DNA of 64,000 bases from Chiridota heheva (GCA_020152595.1 JAIGNY010002305.1:537501-601500); one strand, 5' to 3'. Shown: positions 14,666 through 27,640, numbered from the stretch's first letter. Program-made: numbers and translations. Notes: generated from the letters alone by a model not told the origin.

Positions 14666-15264
14666 ACCATTTCTTGTGATTTGTCTTTTGCTTTGCCAAT
14701 TTATAAATTATATAAAAATCTGAATTTAAGATAACTCAAAATGTTTCATCAAAAATGATTATCTTAAAAATCTTTGTTTCGAGCTTGCATATCGTTTAAT
14801 ACATAAACCTTGCTCAAAGAGTTTGAATATTATGGACAAGAATACATTTCTATAATCAACAAAGAGAGCTTTAAATATTGATTAAATACTTTTAGATTAA
14901 CCCTACAGCAATTGTAGCTTAAAAGACAGAAGACAGCTCACAATACTTACTGTAATTCTTTACACTTCTGTCCAAAATCTCAGTCATTGAAAGTCGTCAG
15001 ACTGTTTTTATCTCCTGGATATTGATTGAGGGAATGATGGCGATTCATAACCTCTTGTTTATCTCAACAGACTGAAAAATAGAAAAAATAAGCTAACATG
15101 ATAAATTTCATAGTGTTTCTTTTTATCTCAAAATTTATTAATAATATTGCATGAATTATTATGATATGCATGTAAATCAACATCTTGACTTTTCGATGTT
15201 TTATGATTTAAAGCATATCATCTTCCAATAAAACTCAAGTTGTTGTCATTTGTTTAAAGAATAA

Positions 15265-17000
15265 ATATCAGGTGCTCGGTCATTAATTTTATTTTAGACC
15301 GAGTATAAAATGAGGTTATCATAGGGTTTGAGAGGCCTGATGCGATAGGGACCTTGATTTGTAATCCAATTTATAAATCGGCTCTTAAGATTTTTTTAAA
15401 ACTTGGAAAAAACTTTCATTTTTTTTTATTTATATTATTCACAAGAAAAATTTTCCCAACTGGTATGACGTCAAAGCTGAAGAAATTTCAACTTATACAA
15501 GAAAGAACACAAGAAGTACAACTGTGTCACGATAAAATTAAAAATATCGGCAATTTTAATATATAATATCAGAACATGTACAGAACCTTAAAGATATATA
15601 ACTACGAGCGGCTGAAATTCAGCCTACCTTACACGATAACGTTTTGGCCCTCAAATGACATTTCGAAGGTCAAATCAAGTAATATGTTGATTTTTCTGTT
15701 GTCAAACTTGGCATTGCATTAAGTTGCACAGCAGACGACATTGGCTGAATGGTAAACTTAGGTTAAAGCTGCAATTTTCAATTTCGACCAAGATGAAGAA
15801 GTCTGCAGGTCAAAAAGGTATACCACGGAAGTAGATTTAGGGCAGCATAAATATGTTATAATAGCTCTGGATTGAAAAGTGAGGGCGTCTTGTTGTGATA
15901 ATATGTAGGCATTTCGTCCATATTTAATCAAATCTCGCGATCCCTTCTATTGTGGATTTAATTGCGATGAAAGTTTGTTTATTCGCCGAGTGTTCTCAAT
16001 GAAAGTTTGTTCACTCGCCGAGTGCTCTCGAACGTTCACTGTGTGTATATAAACTTGTACTTTTGCACACGTTAAGCCTTTCTTCTCTTCGTCTGGTACG
16101 GTACGAACGATAGTGATACAATTATAGGGCCTACGTTAAACTTAAAAGTTGATATTTGTAGCCGATAAGGAAGCCTGGGCCTAGGAGGATTTGGTTAATA
16201 CTTTAGTAACGTATGACTATGAGTATTTGACTGTGACGTTTGTGTAATAAATCCCTTTTCAAAATAGCATGTCCTAATTTTACACTTACCTATCGGCACA
16301 GTAAGACTCGACGTAAAAATCGTCGCTTGATTTATTAGCAAATGACCATTAAAATGCATTCCAACCGTGAAAAGACGCCAACTTCAGCAAGGTTTATTGG
16401 GTGGTTACGTTTACAAGAAAAACAAAACGAAATAAAGTTCCTGTGCATTTGTCAAGTCATAACAAGTAGCCGAGTACCCTACACAGCTAGGCCTATGATC
16501 GACAGCATAGCACAGCTATGATATTCAAATCAAAGAGACTGTATGAAAAGCCTATACAAGACACGCACTGGATTATTTTGGAGGTTCCTCATAAAATACG
16601 CTCTTACTTTCGGTAAAGTGTTTCTTTAATTCTGGTTTATCTGGATTCACATTACCTTAGCTTACTGTCTTCTGAATACTTTTTAAAATATAATTTCATC
16701 GCAAGCCTAACGTTATTATACTTACGTTCGGTACATTTAACAAATTTTCATGTTATTAGTGTTAAGTTGTAACGTTACGTCTTTAGACGTACCTCACGGT
16801 GTAAGTAGGACCTACAGCATACATGTTAAATTAGCCGTAGTATATGTGTTATTGCTGTGCATACTCATATTTAATATTCTTCCCCTGTTCATATCCATTG
16901 TTTTGAAGTTGTGCAGGATGAATGCAGCAGTGCAATGGCGTTACTAGTCTAGGCCTATGCTGTTTTCGCAGTGTTGCTCACTGAGACTTGTTTGAAGTCT
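15265..17000. repeat. Diverged duplication, copy B (partner 10,185-11,440)
   Basis: This is the longer partner of the 10.2-kb duplication and contains the same landmarks in the same order, with extra sequence near 15,850-16,700. Two adjacent ATTCGCCGAGTG/ACTCGCCGAGTG motifs occur near 15,983 and 16,013. I see no protein similarity. Confidence 0.6.
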
Positions 17001-18245
17001 TCATGCATTGGCCCTATTAGCTCTGATAGAGATAGAAAGTTATGTTTTTTTGTTATGGATATTAAAACAAAATTATCAATAAGAATCTCTATGTAGTTTA
17101 CTATTCAGCACATTATAACTTTTTCGAAACAAGATTCACATAGGATAGCCATGTTAAATTGCAACTGCAGTAAGGGTTCAATTGAGATCACTTTCGATTT
17201 TTTCTCCAGTTGCATAGGGTGTGTTTCATATAAGTTCTTTTCAGGATCATAGTCTGCCATGATATCTCAAGTGAGAAGGTAAATAAAGAATCAGTTAACT
17301 TCTAAATTATACAAATTCTTTATGTCTTGCTAAAATTATTTAAGATTTACTTGAACATATTTGTAGGAAAACTGTAACATAAAAATTGATCTGAAGTCAT
17401 TATCTCAAAAAAGGTAATGAGGATATGGGCGTAGACTTTTAATAGTAATAAATAAGAGTGCAGAGCAAATTTTACTTTTTGTGAATGTTATCATCAAAAC
17501 TTCATTCTTTTTTTTTCTAAAATATAGAATAAACACAAAAGATCATGTTGATCAATTCTCCTTACTCTCAATGACTGGTCAATTTTTTTCATTTGAGACT
17601 GGTCTCGAATGCTTTTAACCTATCATAGGGCTAGAAACTTATCTAACTATTTATAAATCATAGATCTTTAAACAGCATGCATGCTAAATTTCCCTAGTGA
17701 CATTATCTCTAGAAGAAGTTCATACCATGTTGTTTGGAAGATAAAAGGTCAAAATACTGATTTGCCAGCAATCAATGTCAGATGCAAATATAATTTGCAG
17801 TCATCAAACGTTAAAAAAGCAAATTACTTAATTGCATCTGTACGCTCAGACTTTTTATACAGATGAAAGCACATCAAATTCTGCGCAGAACAGTTTTAAA
17901 CATGTTCAATTTTCAGTTTGTAAGCAGAAAAAAATGCTGTAACCGTTTTGGTGTTTTAATGATTTGTATTATATCATAAGCCATTTAAGTTCATGTTTTT
18001 GCTACTTATCTATATACTGTACCCTCAAAAAATTACTTTATACTAACGGAAGTGAAGCTGATAAGTTGTATATTTCATCACACAAAGCCGTTTAAGATCA
18101 ATAATGTATGGTGAAGCGAGAAGACTATTTGCTCACTCACATCTAATTGATGCATCACCACTTTTTCCTCCTCTTTTTAAAAAAATCTTTACTGGCCTAC
18201 TTTTTAGTTTCAAAGTTCACATAAAGCAGAAAAAAGTTATCAAGA
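17001..18245. other. Unassigned AT-rich sequence
   Basis: No gene, RNA or clear repeat partner recognised. Confidence 0.45.
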
Positions 18246-18249
18246 TGGA

Positions 18250-18750
18250 CTAAACGGGTTAAATCAGTGGTCAAGCAAGTTTATCATATATGAAAGATGA
18301 TATTAATAGAAAAAAAACGGTGAAAAAAAACAACTTCAATATCTTATTCCTTTAACGAGGTATCCAGGTTTAAAATTGTGTCTTATTTATGTAGAAATGA
18401 CTGGTGTAGTAAGTCTTTACTGCAAGAGGTTGAACCTGTCATACATCATCACATTACTAGCAATTGTTAATGTATCTAATTAAAATATAAATAACTCTTT
18501 TTTATTTTGAATTATTTTACTTCAAAATTTCCTCAGGTGGCAAATTATAATTACCATTCTATTTTACCATTACCATTTTATTTTACCAAGGATTCTGCAT
18601 ATCGCATAGATTCATGCCACAAAATTGCAAGACAAAATATGATAGAATATAAAGACTTTTAGAAATCTCAGGATGTAATGTCACAACCAGTCTGTTTTTA
18701 GTTCCTTTAAATACGCAAATAATAACAAACTTTAAACTTAAATATCTCCT
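18250..18750. repeat. Dispersed repeat, family 3, copy A
   Basis: Direct-orientation match to 47,770-48,265. Shared stretches are CAGT.GTCAAGCAA, ATCTTATTCC.TTAA, GACTGGTGTAGTAAGT, GCCACAAAATTGCA, CAGTCTG.TTTTAGT and AACTTTAAACTTAAATATCTCCTTAA. The match is about 480 bp long and roughly 75 percent alike by eye. A third partial copy may begin at about 19,110. Confidence 0.72.
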
Positions 18751-19109
18751 TAACGAAACAAGATTTTTGAATGTGTTTTCAGTATTTTGTTTCGTATGAA
18801 GTCTGTGTCATATAAAATGGATTTGCTTGATCCATGTAATCATTTGATTTAAATAGATTATTTCATTGACCAAGGATCTTGATCTTGTATGTAAAGTACA
18901 AAAGACAAGCAATAATAAGAACCTGGTATACTATCTTGTCTCTTTCAGGTGATGCATTTCAAGATCACTATCAGGTAGGGCACTATCCAAGGTCATTCCT
19001 TTCCAAAGTTAGCGTGTGTAAGCCTTTACCTTTCATTATATCGACTAAATGTTGCAGATCGCGAAAATGCAAATGGAGTTGTAACTAAAGGGGGAGTCTT
19101 GAAATATGA

Positions 19110-19275
19110 AGATGTATTGAAATTTTACTTTATAGTAGTTACATCATACACTCACCTTCTTAACAATTGTTGATGTACTTCTTTGAAAATGAATCTATTA
19201 ATTCTTTTAACTGGTTGCAAATATATATTTTTTTATTCTTAAAATATCATCAGGTGAATAAGTTGTCTTTTCTAT
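19110..19275. repeat. Dispersed repeat, family 3, partial copy
   Basis: CTTCTTAACAATTGTTGATGTACTT and later AAAATATCATCAGGTGAATAAG follow the same order as the middle of the copies at 18,250 and 47,770. The match is short and diverged. Confidence 0.45.
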
Positions 19276-20640
19276 GTTACTAAATATTTCGAAAAATACA
19301 CAATTGATTTTCATAAAGGCTAAAACGTAGCTTAATTTAAGTCATTTTTACACAGAGTTGATTAATCTTCAAGTTGAGATATCTTCTTTGACCAAAACAG
19401 ACAATGAATGTTAGCTTCCATTCGTGCTGATACACAGAAAGATGAACATGCAATATTATATATTAACATTTTGCGCGATATTTACTTAAGGACCATTTTA
19501 TTGACCTAGCTTCGAATACTTAAAGTACAGATTAAACAGACAACAAACAGTTATTGAGGTGATATATGAACTCATATAATGTAACATTTTTCACTTGTCC
19601 CATTTGCCGTTAGTGAAAAATGTTTTTGATTGATTTTTAGATGCATTGGTTTCCTATTACTTTCTAAAGTAATCGAATTTAAGGTTGACAAGACTTTGTT
19701 TCTCATATTGCGAAGAAGTTAGAAGCAAAATACGTAGCAGGGTTGAAATAATTCAAAGCCTCCCATGATTTATGAAAGCATTTAGTTGGTAGATATTCTT
19801 TTTACGTACGTCTTCCGTAAAGACTATAAATTATAGATGTCATTTCCTAAACTGCAGAGAATATCATTTGACGGTATTTTAATATGATTCAAGAGTTCTT
19901 TCAGTGTTATTTATGATCCTGATTTGGGGCCGCTATCGACGGCTTCTTAAGGTACATTGGACAGGGAGCTTGCATTAAGCACGAAGTAATAAAATAAATA
20001 TGTGAATCCGTTAAAAAAAGTACTTGTTTTGTTTAAAATTTGACGCATTCTCTCTGTTTACAAAAGGATAAAATATGATGATTTTTTCCTGGTTTAATTT
20101 CTTTGTATTCAAACTCAGCAACTGATAAATCGGTGAATATACAGCTGTAGCTTTTTCATTTATTTATCTCTGAATGTGCATTGATACTCTTTTAACAATT
20201 TTATAAATCTCAAATATATTAAAAAAAAACTCATGAACTCAAACCGTAGGAAATGTCAAACATTTCTAATTAACAAAGTGTTTTTTAGAGTAAACATTCA
20301 TTAACGATTATTGTATTATTTATTTCCAACTTTATGTTTAAATTAAGTTTGAATTAAGTTTACATGCTTGTTTAGAAGTATTTTAATTGTTGCTCTTAAG
20401 TTTTGGAAATTTTCTTCCGGATTTTGTTTTATTCAGGCAAATTGAGTCTTACCATATTGTTGTTGATTACATTTTTCTGCATAATTTTATATTATTGTTT
20501 TCAAAAGTTTTCTTATTTTGTTAATTATTTGTTGTATATTTTTTCGATACTAGTACACACGTTTTGTTGCTGATGTTGTAAGGTAGGCTTTGGTATTGTT
20601 TTGCTTCTGGATAAAGTTTGAATCTTGGGTTGATTGGTCT
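19276..20640. other. Unassigned AT-rich sequence
   Basis: Nothing recognisable on either strand. Confidence 0.45.
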
Positions 20641-20984
20641 TTTAAGTATGGAAGGTGCTCGTGTTCTTGCTAGGGGTGTCAATAGAGCAATTAAGGATCT
20701 AATTGTTTTTTAAGTAGTCACGGGGTGAAAGTTTAAACCCCCTGTCAGACATGTTTCTGGGGTAGGGATCGTTCTTCAAGTAGAAGAGTCAAGGTTATAT
20801 TTTCAATTGTTCGTGGCATTTTAGATAAGCGCAATGATTTAACTCAGTTTTCATGCAAGACAGACTAGATACTCTAAATGGTAGAGTAGGTGGTGTTTAA
20901 TTGTTTTTGAAATACAGTTTTAATTGTATAGATAGGACAGTTCTGTTTTCTTTTGGTTTTTCGAATTTCCTATAGTGTGAGTTA

Positions 20985-21235
20985 ATTGTATATGGCGATG
21001 TTAGTAGTTCAGTGGTTGTTCGTGTTGTGTATAGATCACCAAATTTTACTCCTAAGAACAATCAGAAATTGCTTAATTGCTGCAAGAAAGTTGCTTCTAG
21101 GAAGTTATTATTTTTGAAGACTTTTAATTTTCCAGACATTGATTGGAATCTTTGCGGTCCACACTGTGAAGATTTTCTGGAAGTGGTATCCTGCTTTTTC
21201 AGTAACAAGATGACGGGATAAAGAAGTGTTAGTCA
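20985..21235 (+). pseudogene. LINE endonuclease-domain fragment
   Basis: The frame gives VVRVVYRSPNF, a spacer of about 25 residues and FLKTFNFPDIDWN. This resembles the two signatures of LINE apurinic-like endonucleases of the CR1/L2/Jockey group: the VYRPP/VYRSP strand and the GDFNFPDIDW strand. Here the catalytic GD is replaced by KT, so the copy would be inactive. The frame closes shortly afterwards at 21,219. Flanking sequence from about 20,640 may belong to the same relic. Together with 21,900-22,200 this may be one heavily decayed element on the + strand. Confidence 0.72.
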
Positions 21236-21899
21236 CCCCATAATCAAAAAACCCAAACTAGTTTTTATGTTACTGTATGTCAATGGACCAAAATTCTTTC
21301 ATATAACATAAAAATATCAAACCATTATAGGCATTTATAGTTCGATTAAGTTTCAGTTTAACAAAACGTGTATGTTATCTGATAGATGCCATTTGTTGCT
21401 AATCATGCAATGTTTTTATTGTGAAAGGTGCTTTAATGGTCGGATAACTATTGTATGGATATTTAGGGTGTATGGAAGTGTATTCTGTCTGATTGCATTA
21501 AGTCCTCATCTCATCATTACCGTAGCAAATATAAGTTATCTAAACTTTCACAGTTGGTGATGTTTTTATTCAACATCTAATATTATTAGGAATATGAGTG
21601 CTTATTTTGAATGCCATGTTCAATGTCTAAGCATGTATATGTATCCCAAGTCTGATACAGTGCTAATTTCTACCTATGGCAAGTTGCGCAAAGTAAGGAC
21701 ATTATTTTCAGAAAAGCCTGTAAGTGTGCTGTGCAATCACTGGTGGCCAGTAGACTTAATTACACATGTTGACCTAGTGGCTTATCAACGTCCTCTCTGG
21801 TAATCTGCTAAACAGGCTTCAGCTTGTCCAACATTCTGCGACAAGGTTGATTTAGTGCAAGTACCACCGTTCACACAAACATGTATCATATATTATTCC

Positions 21900-22200
21900 T
21901 GATTAATACTGGCTTAAATGCATTTACGCATCAGATTTAAACTACAAATTCATGTATTCAAAGCCAACCGTGCTTTAGCTCCACCTTGTTTGTCTAATGT
22001 AGTGCATCGATATGTTCCTTGTCGCAGCCTGCGCTCTGCCTCCATTCACAGTTTATTAGTACAGCTGAAGTATGAGGAGAAACAAATAAGTAAATTTGTA
22101 ATTTTATGCCTATGGAACAAACTGCCTGCTCATTTTGGAGTCAATTGAACAATTTTCGAACATTGTATTTCAAAGATTCCACTAGTGTGTTGAAAAGTGA
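21900..22200 (+). pseudogene. LINE C-terminal tail fragment (CR1/L2-like)
   Basis: The translation RIRFKLQIHVFKANRALAPP, then CLSNVV, RYVPCRSLRSAS and LWNKLPAHF, has the order of the conserved segment after the RT domain in CR1/L2-type LINEs: a K-hydrophobic VFKA...LAPPYLS block, a P.R.LRS block and a LWN.LP block. It is truncated before the final FKS.LK.HLF motif, where sequence after 22,148 is in another frame. It lies about 0.7 kb downstream of an endonuclease relic in the same orientation. Confidence 0.82.
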
Positions 22201-22242
22201 CTTTGCAGTGTAAGGAGTGATGTCTAATTGCAGATCAAATAT

Positions 22243-22790
22243 AATTACCTCCGCCAACGAAGTTGACGGCAGGTTATGTTTTCGCTTTGTAAATTTGTTT
22301 GTCAGTTTGTTTGTCATCAAGATATCTTAAGAACTGATGATTCGATTTGGATCAAATTTGGTGTGTCGTTTTGTAACTGCTTAATGGAGAATTGAAAACA
22401 ATTTCAGACATATTGCAAAAAGGGAAGGGTGCAAATGGGGGTGGGGACATGTTTTCGCCCTGTTTATCTGTCATCAAGATATCTCAAGAACGAAAAATTT
22501 GATTTGGATTAAATTTGGTATGTGGTTTTATTGCTGCTTAAGAAAAAAGTGATAACAATTTGAAAGATATTGGAATAAGGGAAGGGTGTAAATGGAGGTG
22601 ATAGGGACATTTTAAGGTGAGTTGTCTGTCATCAAGATATCTCCAGAACTGATGATTGGAGCTTGATTAAAATTTTTATGTTGGTTTTGTTACTGTTTCA
22701 TGAGAAGTGACTAAAATTTGGGAAGTAATTGAAACATAAAATGGGCATAAATTAAGGGGTGGGGATGTTTTAGGATAAAATTTGTCAAGA
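22243..22790. repeat. Tandem repeat of about 158 bp, three copies, after a CCTCCGCCAACGAAG head
   Basis: The block opens with ACCTCCGCCAACGAAG and GGTTATGTTTTCG. This opening with a GTTTGT..GTTTGTC run is a common invertebrate repeat motif. CATCAAGATATCT then starts units at about 22,315, 22,472 and 22,631, each followed by AGAAC, GATT.GATTT, a central AA-rich stretch and GGGTGCAAATGG/GGGCATAAATT with GGGGA. Copies differ by 25 to 35 percent by eye. Confidence 0.8.
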
Positions 22791-22822
22791 CTAAATTGTC
22801 AAGACTAAGTTTAAACTTTCCA

Positions 22823-23056
22823 ATGCAATGTGCTGAACAATGTCTTTGCGCTCTGAATGAAGATCCAAACAATCAATTTTTTTGAACTCACAGAAACTTA
22901 CATCAAGTGTTCTCTGGAACCAATGAAAATAAAACAATTGGTTTCTGCCATGAATGGAAAATGGTGAAATGTGAATCTTGGCTGAATAGAGTTCAAACAG
23001 TGATGCTTCACTTGAATCAAACTGAAGATAATGATATGGCGTTGGAAGAAATTTAG
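22823..23056 (+). pseudogene. Possible protein fragment, 77 codons with one internal TGA (unrecognised)
   Basis: From ATG at 22,823 one frame runs to TAG at 23,056 with a single in-frame TGA at 22,883-22,885 (codon 21). The residue mix is more protein-like than nearby chance frames: Cys pairs near residues 3-9, and a segment HEWKMVKCESWLNRVQ followed by an acidic end ending in MALEEI. I do not recognise a family. It could be an exon or retrocopy fragment, or a frame kept open by chance. There is no splice-site or polyA context that decides this. Confidence 0.3.
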
Positions 23057-23906
23057 TCAGAAGATAAAATCAGGAACATCTTAACTTGCCCTCGAATGGA
23101 GCACGGCCGGTCGAAGAAAAAGTTATATATAATTCTTTGTTTCCCAAACCACAAAACTGTATACAGTTTCACCTCTCCAAGGCTCCTCAAGATAACAACT
23201 ACTCCCACTGGTGTTACATGGTATTTTTAGTGACACACATCTGAATATAATGGCAATCCTTGTAATATAAGTAGTAACCGTAATCAATGCTAACATTGTT
23301 TGTCTTTGCTGCTGGGGAAAGGTGAAATGAACTATGGGCATATAACTATTTATACCTCAATGTTACGATGCAAAGTTTATCTTGTGGAATGATGTGGTTA
23401 ATTTATGGCTTCAAAGTTGCAGGCTAAATTTTTAAGCAGTGCCTTTACTAATGTTTAGATTGCAAATGTTCAAGTTACAGATCAAAACTTGGAGATGAAT
23501 CTTGGTGTGCCTAGTATTTCTGAGGTAGATTATATTGGGTATGGGGATCAAATAGACTCTAAAATTATTATAGGTATGTTGAAATTGCATGGGGCGGAGG
23601 TATGCGCTTTAGAGAGTGCTAATATTCCAGTTCTTTGTGTGTCTAATCATATATCATATACTCTAATTAAATAAGCAAATCATGATCTTATACCACATCT
23701 GAATATTACAAAATTAACAACTTTCAATAATTTAGAAAGAGGAAATTAATTTTCAAAGAAACACATAAACAATATTTGGATTTGTTTGTATGACATCACA
23801 ATGTAAATTGCGAGTTTACTATTCAACACACTTGTGAAATCTTTGAAAAACTCATAAATGGAATAAAATATCAATATGGCTTTACTTTGACACCACATTT
23901 TGCTTT

Positions 23907-24005
23907 AAAGGAAAGGTATCGTCCCAAAAATAAATTTAGAAGTAAAAGCCGCTGTGCTGATAACGTCAATTCCGGTTTTTTTTTTTTTTTTTATTGATTG
24001 CGAGG
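23907..24005. mobile_element. Fold-back MITE, family 1, left-half copy
   Basis: TTAAAGGAAAGGTATCGTCCC, then AGAAGTAAAAGCCGC, GTGCTGATAACGTCAATTCCGG and TTATTGATTGCGAGGA match the left half of the full copies. A T-run interrupts it at about 23,977. The right half is absent. Confidence 0.7.
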
Positions 24006-24924
24006 AATTAAACAAAATATAATACAAAATTGTCCATATCAGCAATATAAATCCTCTGTGAAAAAGAAGCTCTTTTGAGAATATAAGCTCGCGATCAGAC
24101 TCACTGCAGGTAATCAGATCCGCCGATTTTTTACTGTAAAAACGCTCACCGTATTAACCACAGTCACTTGATCTTGAATAAAGTCGGGGCAAGATCTTTT
24201 TTTAGGAACATGTGATCAGATCCACGGACAAGACTCTTCAAAAGCGTGTGTAAACGCGCATCATCTACCTCTGGTCACGCAATTTCATGTTATATCTTGT
24301 TTATTTTGCAAGAATAGTTGAAAATATGTTCTCCCAAAACGTTCAGGAAAAGCCCAAACTTGTACCGCGGCAGGCTGATCAAGATAAGATTTTAGAAGAG
24401 GTCAAAGTTCCTGAAGACTGGCAAAAAATTAATACATTTTCTGTCAAAAAATCGAAAACTGAAGGAAAGTTGTTCTGAATTAAAAAAAAAAAAGTTCCAG
24501 AAAACTGAAGGTGATTTCCAGACTACAAATCAAAAGTTTCAATAGAACAAAGGTAATTTGTCTATTTGTCACCAGAAAATTTGTCACCTCCCCTCCTCCT
24601 CGCAAGATCACCCTTCTTTTATACCTTTTATTTTGAGTTACTATTATCACCTTTCTTTATTAACATGGTAAATAAGCCTCTAAAAAAAAAATCTGCCCCC
24701 TCTGCGCCAAAAGCTGAATACGCCCTGAGGACTAGAGGAGGGTTGTTTTTGTTGTTGTTGTTGTTAAGGAAGCCGGTATATTGCTTTGCCTGGGGCCTCA
24801 AATATTTATAAAAACGGCCCTGGCGGACGTCTTAAATTTCGTCTTGTTACTGTTTTATTGCTTAATATGAGACAATTTAATCATTTAGCGTTGTGTAGGC
24901 ATAGGAAATGTCATGTTACTAATA

Positions 24925-25420
24925 ACAATTAAAATGAGGGGGGGTTGTCTCAGTTCGTACATCTTTGTCAAATTGAAGGTGCGAGCTTTCAACATTACTT
25001 CCAGTTCTGAAACGCACAAGATCCCTGCCTGTGTGTACCTGTGCATACATAATGTTTGTTTTTGTGGGAAGATTCAAGTCGTGCATAACGTTATAACATT
25101 ATACAGTAAACTTATTTTTTCAACGGATTTGTTAAAAGAAAAAAAGTGAAAGTGAAAGATTAGTAAGAAAATACTACAATAGAAGTGACCAGATGAACAT
25201 TACAATGAGCGAGAAGTTTAAAAAAAAATTATAATTCGAGAAAAAAGGTTCTGGCGGGATTCAAAAAATAAAAACAAATCCATCGCCTTATCCTACAGTT
25301 ACCTAACTGGGATATATACAACGATATACGTGCTTGGGGTCTTGTTTAATATATAACTCGATGCAAGGGCCAACAATTTGTGCAGCAATTAGTTGAATTT
25401 TACACCAATCAAACAATTTA
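24925..25420. repeat. Dispersed repeat, family 2, copy B
   Basis: Direct-orientation partner of 3,690-4,395. Shared stretches include AAAATGAGGGGG with CAGTTCGTACATC, ACTTCCAGTTCTGAA, AAGTGAAAGATTAGTAAGA, AAGTGACCAGATGAACATTA, TTCGAGAAAAAAGG and GTGCAGCAATT ahead of CCAATCAAACAATTT. Confidence 0.7.
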
Positions 25421-26925
25421 AAGCGACATTATGTCTATATGACGATTTCGCTTCTTTAAGCATATCATTTTATTTTAATAATATATCATTACAATACCAT
25501 ACATGTGTAACATGCCTTCGTGGTAGTGGAGTGAAAGCTGTGTTCAGGATCACGTGGGAGGCCTGGATTTTAAAAAGTTAAGTTCTTCAGTTAATAAAAC
25601 TCTTGAACATTAAATGAAAATGTCAGTTCATCAAAAGCATTTAAAACTAGGAACGTTGAGGGTAAACGTTTGTAACTTTTACTTTACTGAAGTTCTTTCT
25701 TTAAGTATCCTTTCATCTATTCTGATATTGTTCTTTATGAAATCAGCGTTTCTGAAATTACCCAAATCACGTACTCTAACTCAATATCTAGTCTCCTGCA
25801 CAATTTTTTCTGCGGAGTTTGCAAAAGAAAACATATTCACAACAGATTATATAGTATAAAAGGGAAGGCTTAATGTTTCCTGTAACCACGTAACAAGCGA
25901 TTTGGATTTCGTTTTAAACATTAAACTCACATGACAATTGTTGTTTGAATTAATTCTTGCAATACAGTAAATAGGTTCAAAGAGAATGAAATAAGAACAT
26001 TAATATTTTGTAATTTATGTGTCCCTCTTGCTTTAAAATTGTTCAGTTGCATTCGTCAGTTCTTTGAAATGGTAGGCCTAATATCTTTAAAATTAATCTT
26101 ATGAGGTATCCTTGCAATTCCTTTTAACCCCTTGTTAAAGAATGAGTCTCGTCTTAGTAAATTGGGTGATTACCAACCATACCGTCATTTCCGGTGGTGG
26201 ATCGTGTTTTTTAAACCTACACAATTTCCGATAACATATAATTACTTACGGTCGTAAGTAAATATTATCAACGTAACAAAACTTTAATCTTTGATTGCTA
26301 AAACAATATAACTGACACATAATAAAGGGTATCATGATCATCAGTTTGGACTGTATAAAGTACATGGTCGGCCAATATATCTGTTTGGAGAACAGTATTT
26401 TATTTCACCGAAGTACAACGTTATTCCTCCTTTAATCTTACACAAGGTGAGTATTGCAATACCTGTTAGGCGTCTTCATTGGGTAAGAAAAATCAAGGTT
26501 TTAAGGGTTTACATCTTTATAATTTTCATCTGGTTAACTCCATCTCGATGATTAGCTTTCATTACCACTGTTTATCAAAAACTGGAACAATACGCACAAA
26601 CCCGGCCTCTCACCTTTTATTTAATTACAGAAGTACTTAATGAGGTAATCATTTTAATAGCCCATAAAAGTGTTATGTTGTTTCAAATGAGCTTTCGATT
26701 GCGATTAATGTATCAGATTTATGTGAATTCTTTCCAAATGGTTTTAGGCTGATTTGTGGCATTTTCAACTTACCGGAGAAGGCATCGTGTAAATGTCTTG
26801 AATGATTAGTTTATTGACAAGACATGTCTATCTTTTGAAATACAGGGCATAAAGGCAAACAAAATTGCGAAGAAACCTCTGTGTATCCTGCTCTGTTAAA
26901 TGATTCTATATAGAATATAGAACGT
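25421..26925. other. Unassigned AT-rich sequence
   Basis: No recognisable gene, RNA gene or repeat partner. Open frames reach 81 codons and fit chance expectation. Confidence 0.45.
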
Positions 26926-26929
26926 TTAC

Positions 26930-27640
26930 TCTTGGTTCTGTGTAAATAAGCTCTCATTGAATGTCAAGAAAACAACTTGTATTACATTTAGTTCTATTAA
27001 TAAAAATACCGATAATGCTAAGAATTCAATTTGCTTCAATAACTCTGAAATTCCTTTTTCAAATACTGTTAAATTTTGTATATGTATTTCTTAACAATGA
27101 TTTAAGCTGTAGTGAACATATTTAACATAATTCTCAAAGAGTATCTAACGCTGTAGATTTAAAAAAAAAAACGTTATTATTTTGCCTTTTCCACATTCAA
27201 TTTTAAAGACAATATATAACAGTATAATGTACTTATCCACCCATACCTTTCTTATTGTAATATTGTTTGGGGTGGAACTTACGTCACAAGACTAAATCAT
27301 CTTCGTGTACTACATAATAAAACTTGAATTGATTTGACTTGCATAGATATCAGATATGTATTTTTATTTTTCGTTGGTTAAACAATTATCTTCCTCAAAA
27401 CTTTCAAAGCATGTTGTCTTTTTGCAAAATACTCACTTATATAAAACTAGATATTCTGAAAACCTATTACTTTCCATTTCGAAATTGTAAGTTTCACAAC
27501 ACACCATCCGTTTGTGGCCCAAATGTTTGGAATAATATCCCCTTTATCCTTAGAAACATTAATCCGATTACATTAGGCTATTTAAAAAGAAACTCAAACT
27601 ATTTTTACTATCATGTTAGAATTAAAACTTAGTTAGTATG
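26930..27640 (+). pseudogene. LINE fragment: end of RT domain and C-terminal tail (CR1/L2/Daphne-like)
   Basis: Reading across frames from about 26,950 gives a LNVKKTTCI-like start, SICFNNSEIPFSNTVKF, then SEHI, QRVSNAV and YPPIPFLL*YC.GW-type sequence. These correspond to the thumb and post-RT part of CR1-like LINEs (NVKKT..., VKFLG, SWSEHI, YCN.VWG). The open frame 27,339-27,632 then gives YQICIFIFRWLNNYLPQNF, and after a spacer GPNVWNNIPFILRNI and YLKRNSNYF. That is the LW/VWN..P..IR..... F K.K LK.YF tail of the same group. Several frame changes and stops show that the copy is dead. This differs from the 1.3-kb and 21.9-kb LINE relics, so at least three separate LINE lineages or copies are present. 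Confidence 0.85.

Noticed and set aside
22883..22885. TGA read as selenocysteine
   Set aside because: No SECIS-like element was recognised downstream and the protein family is unknown; a simple mutation is more likely.
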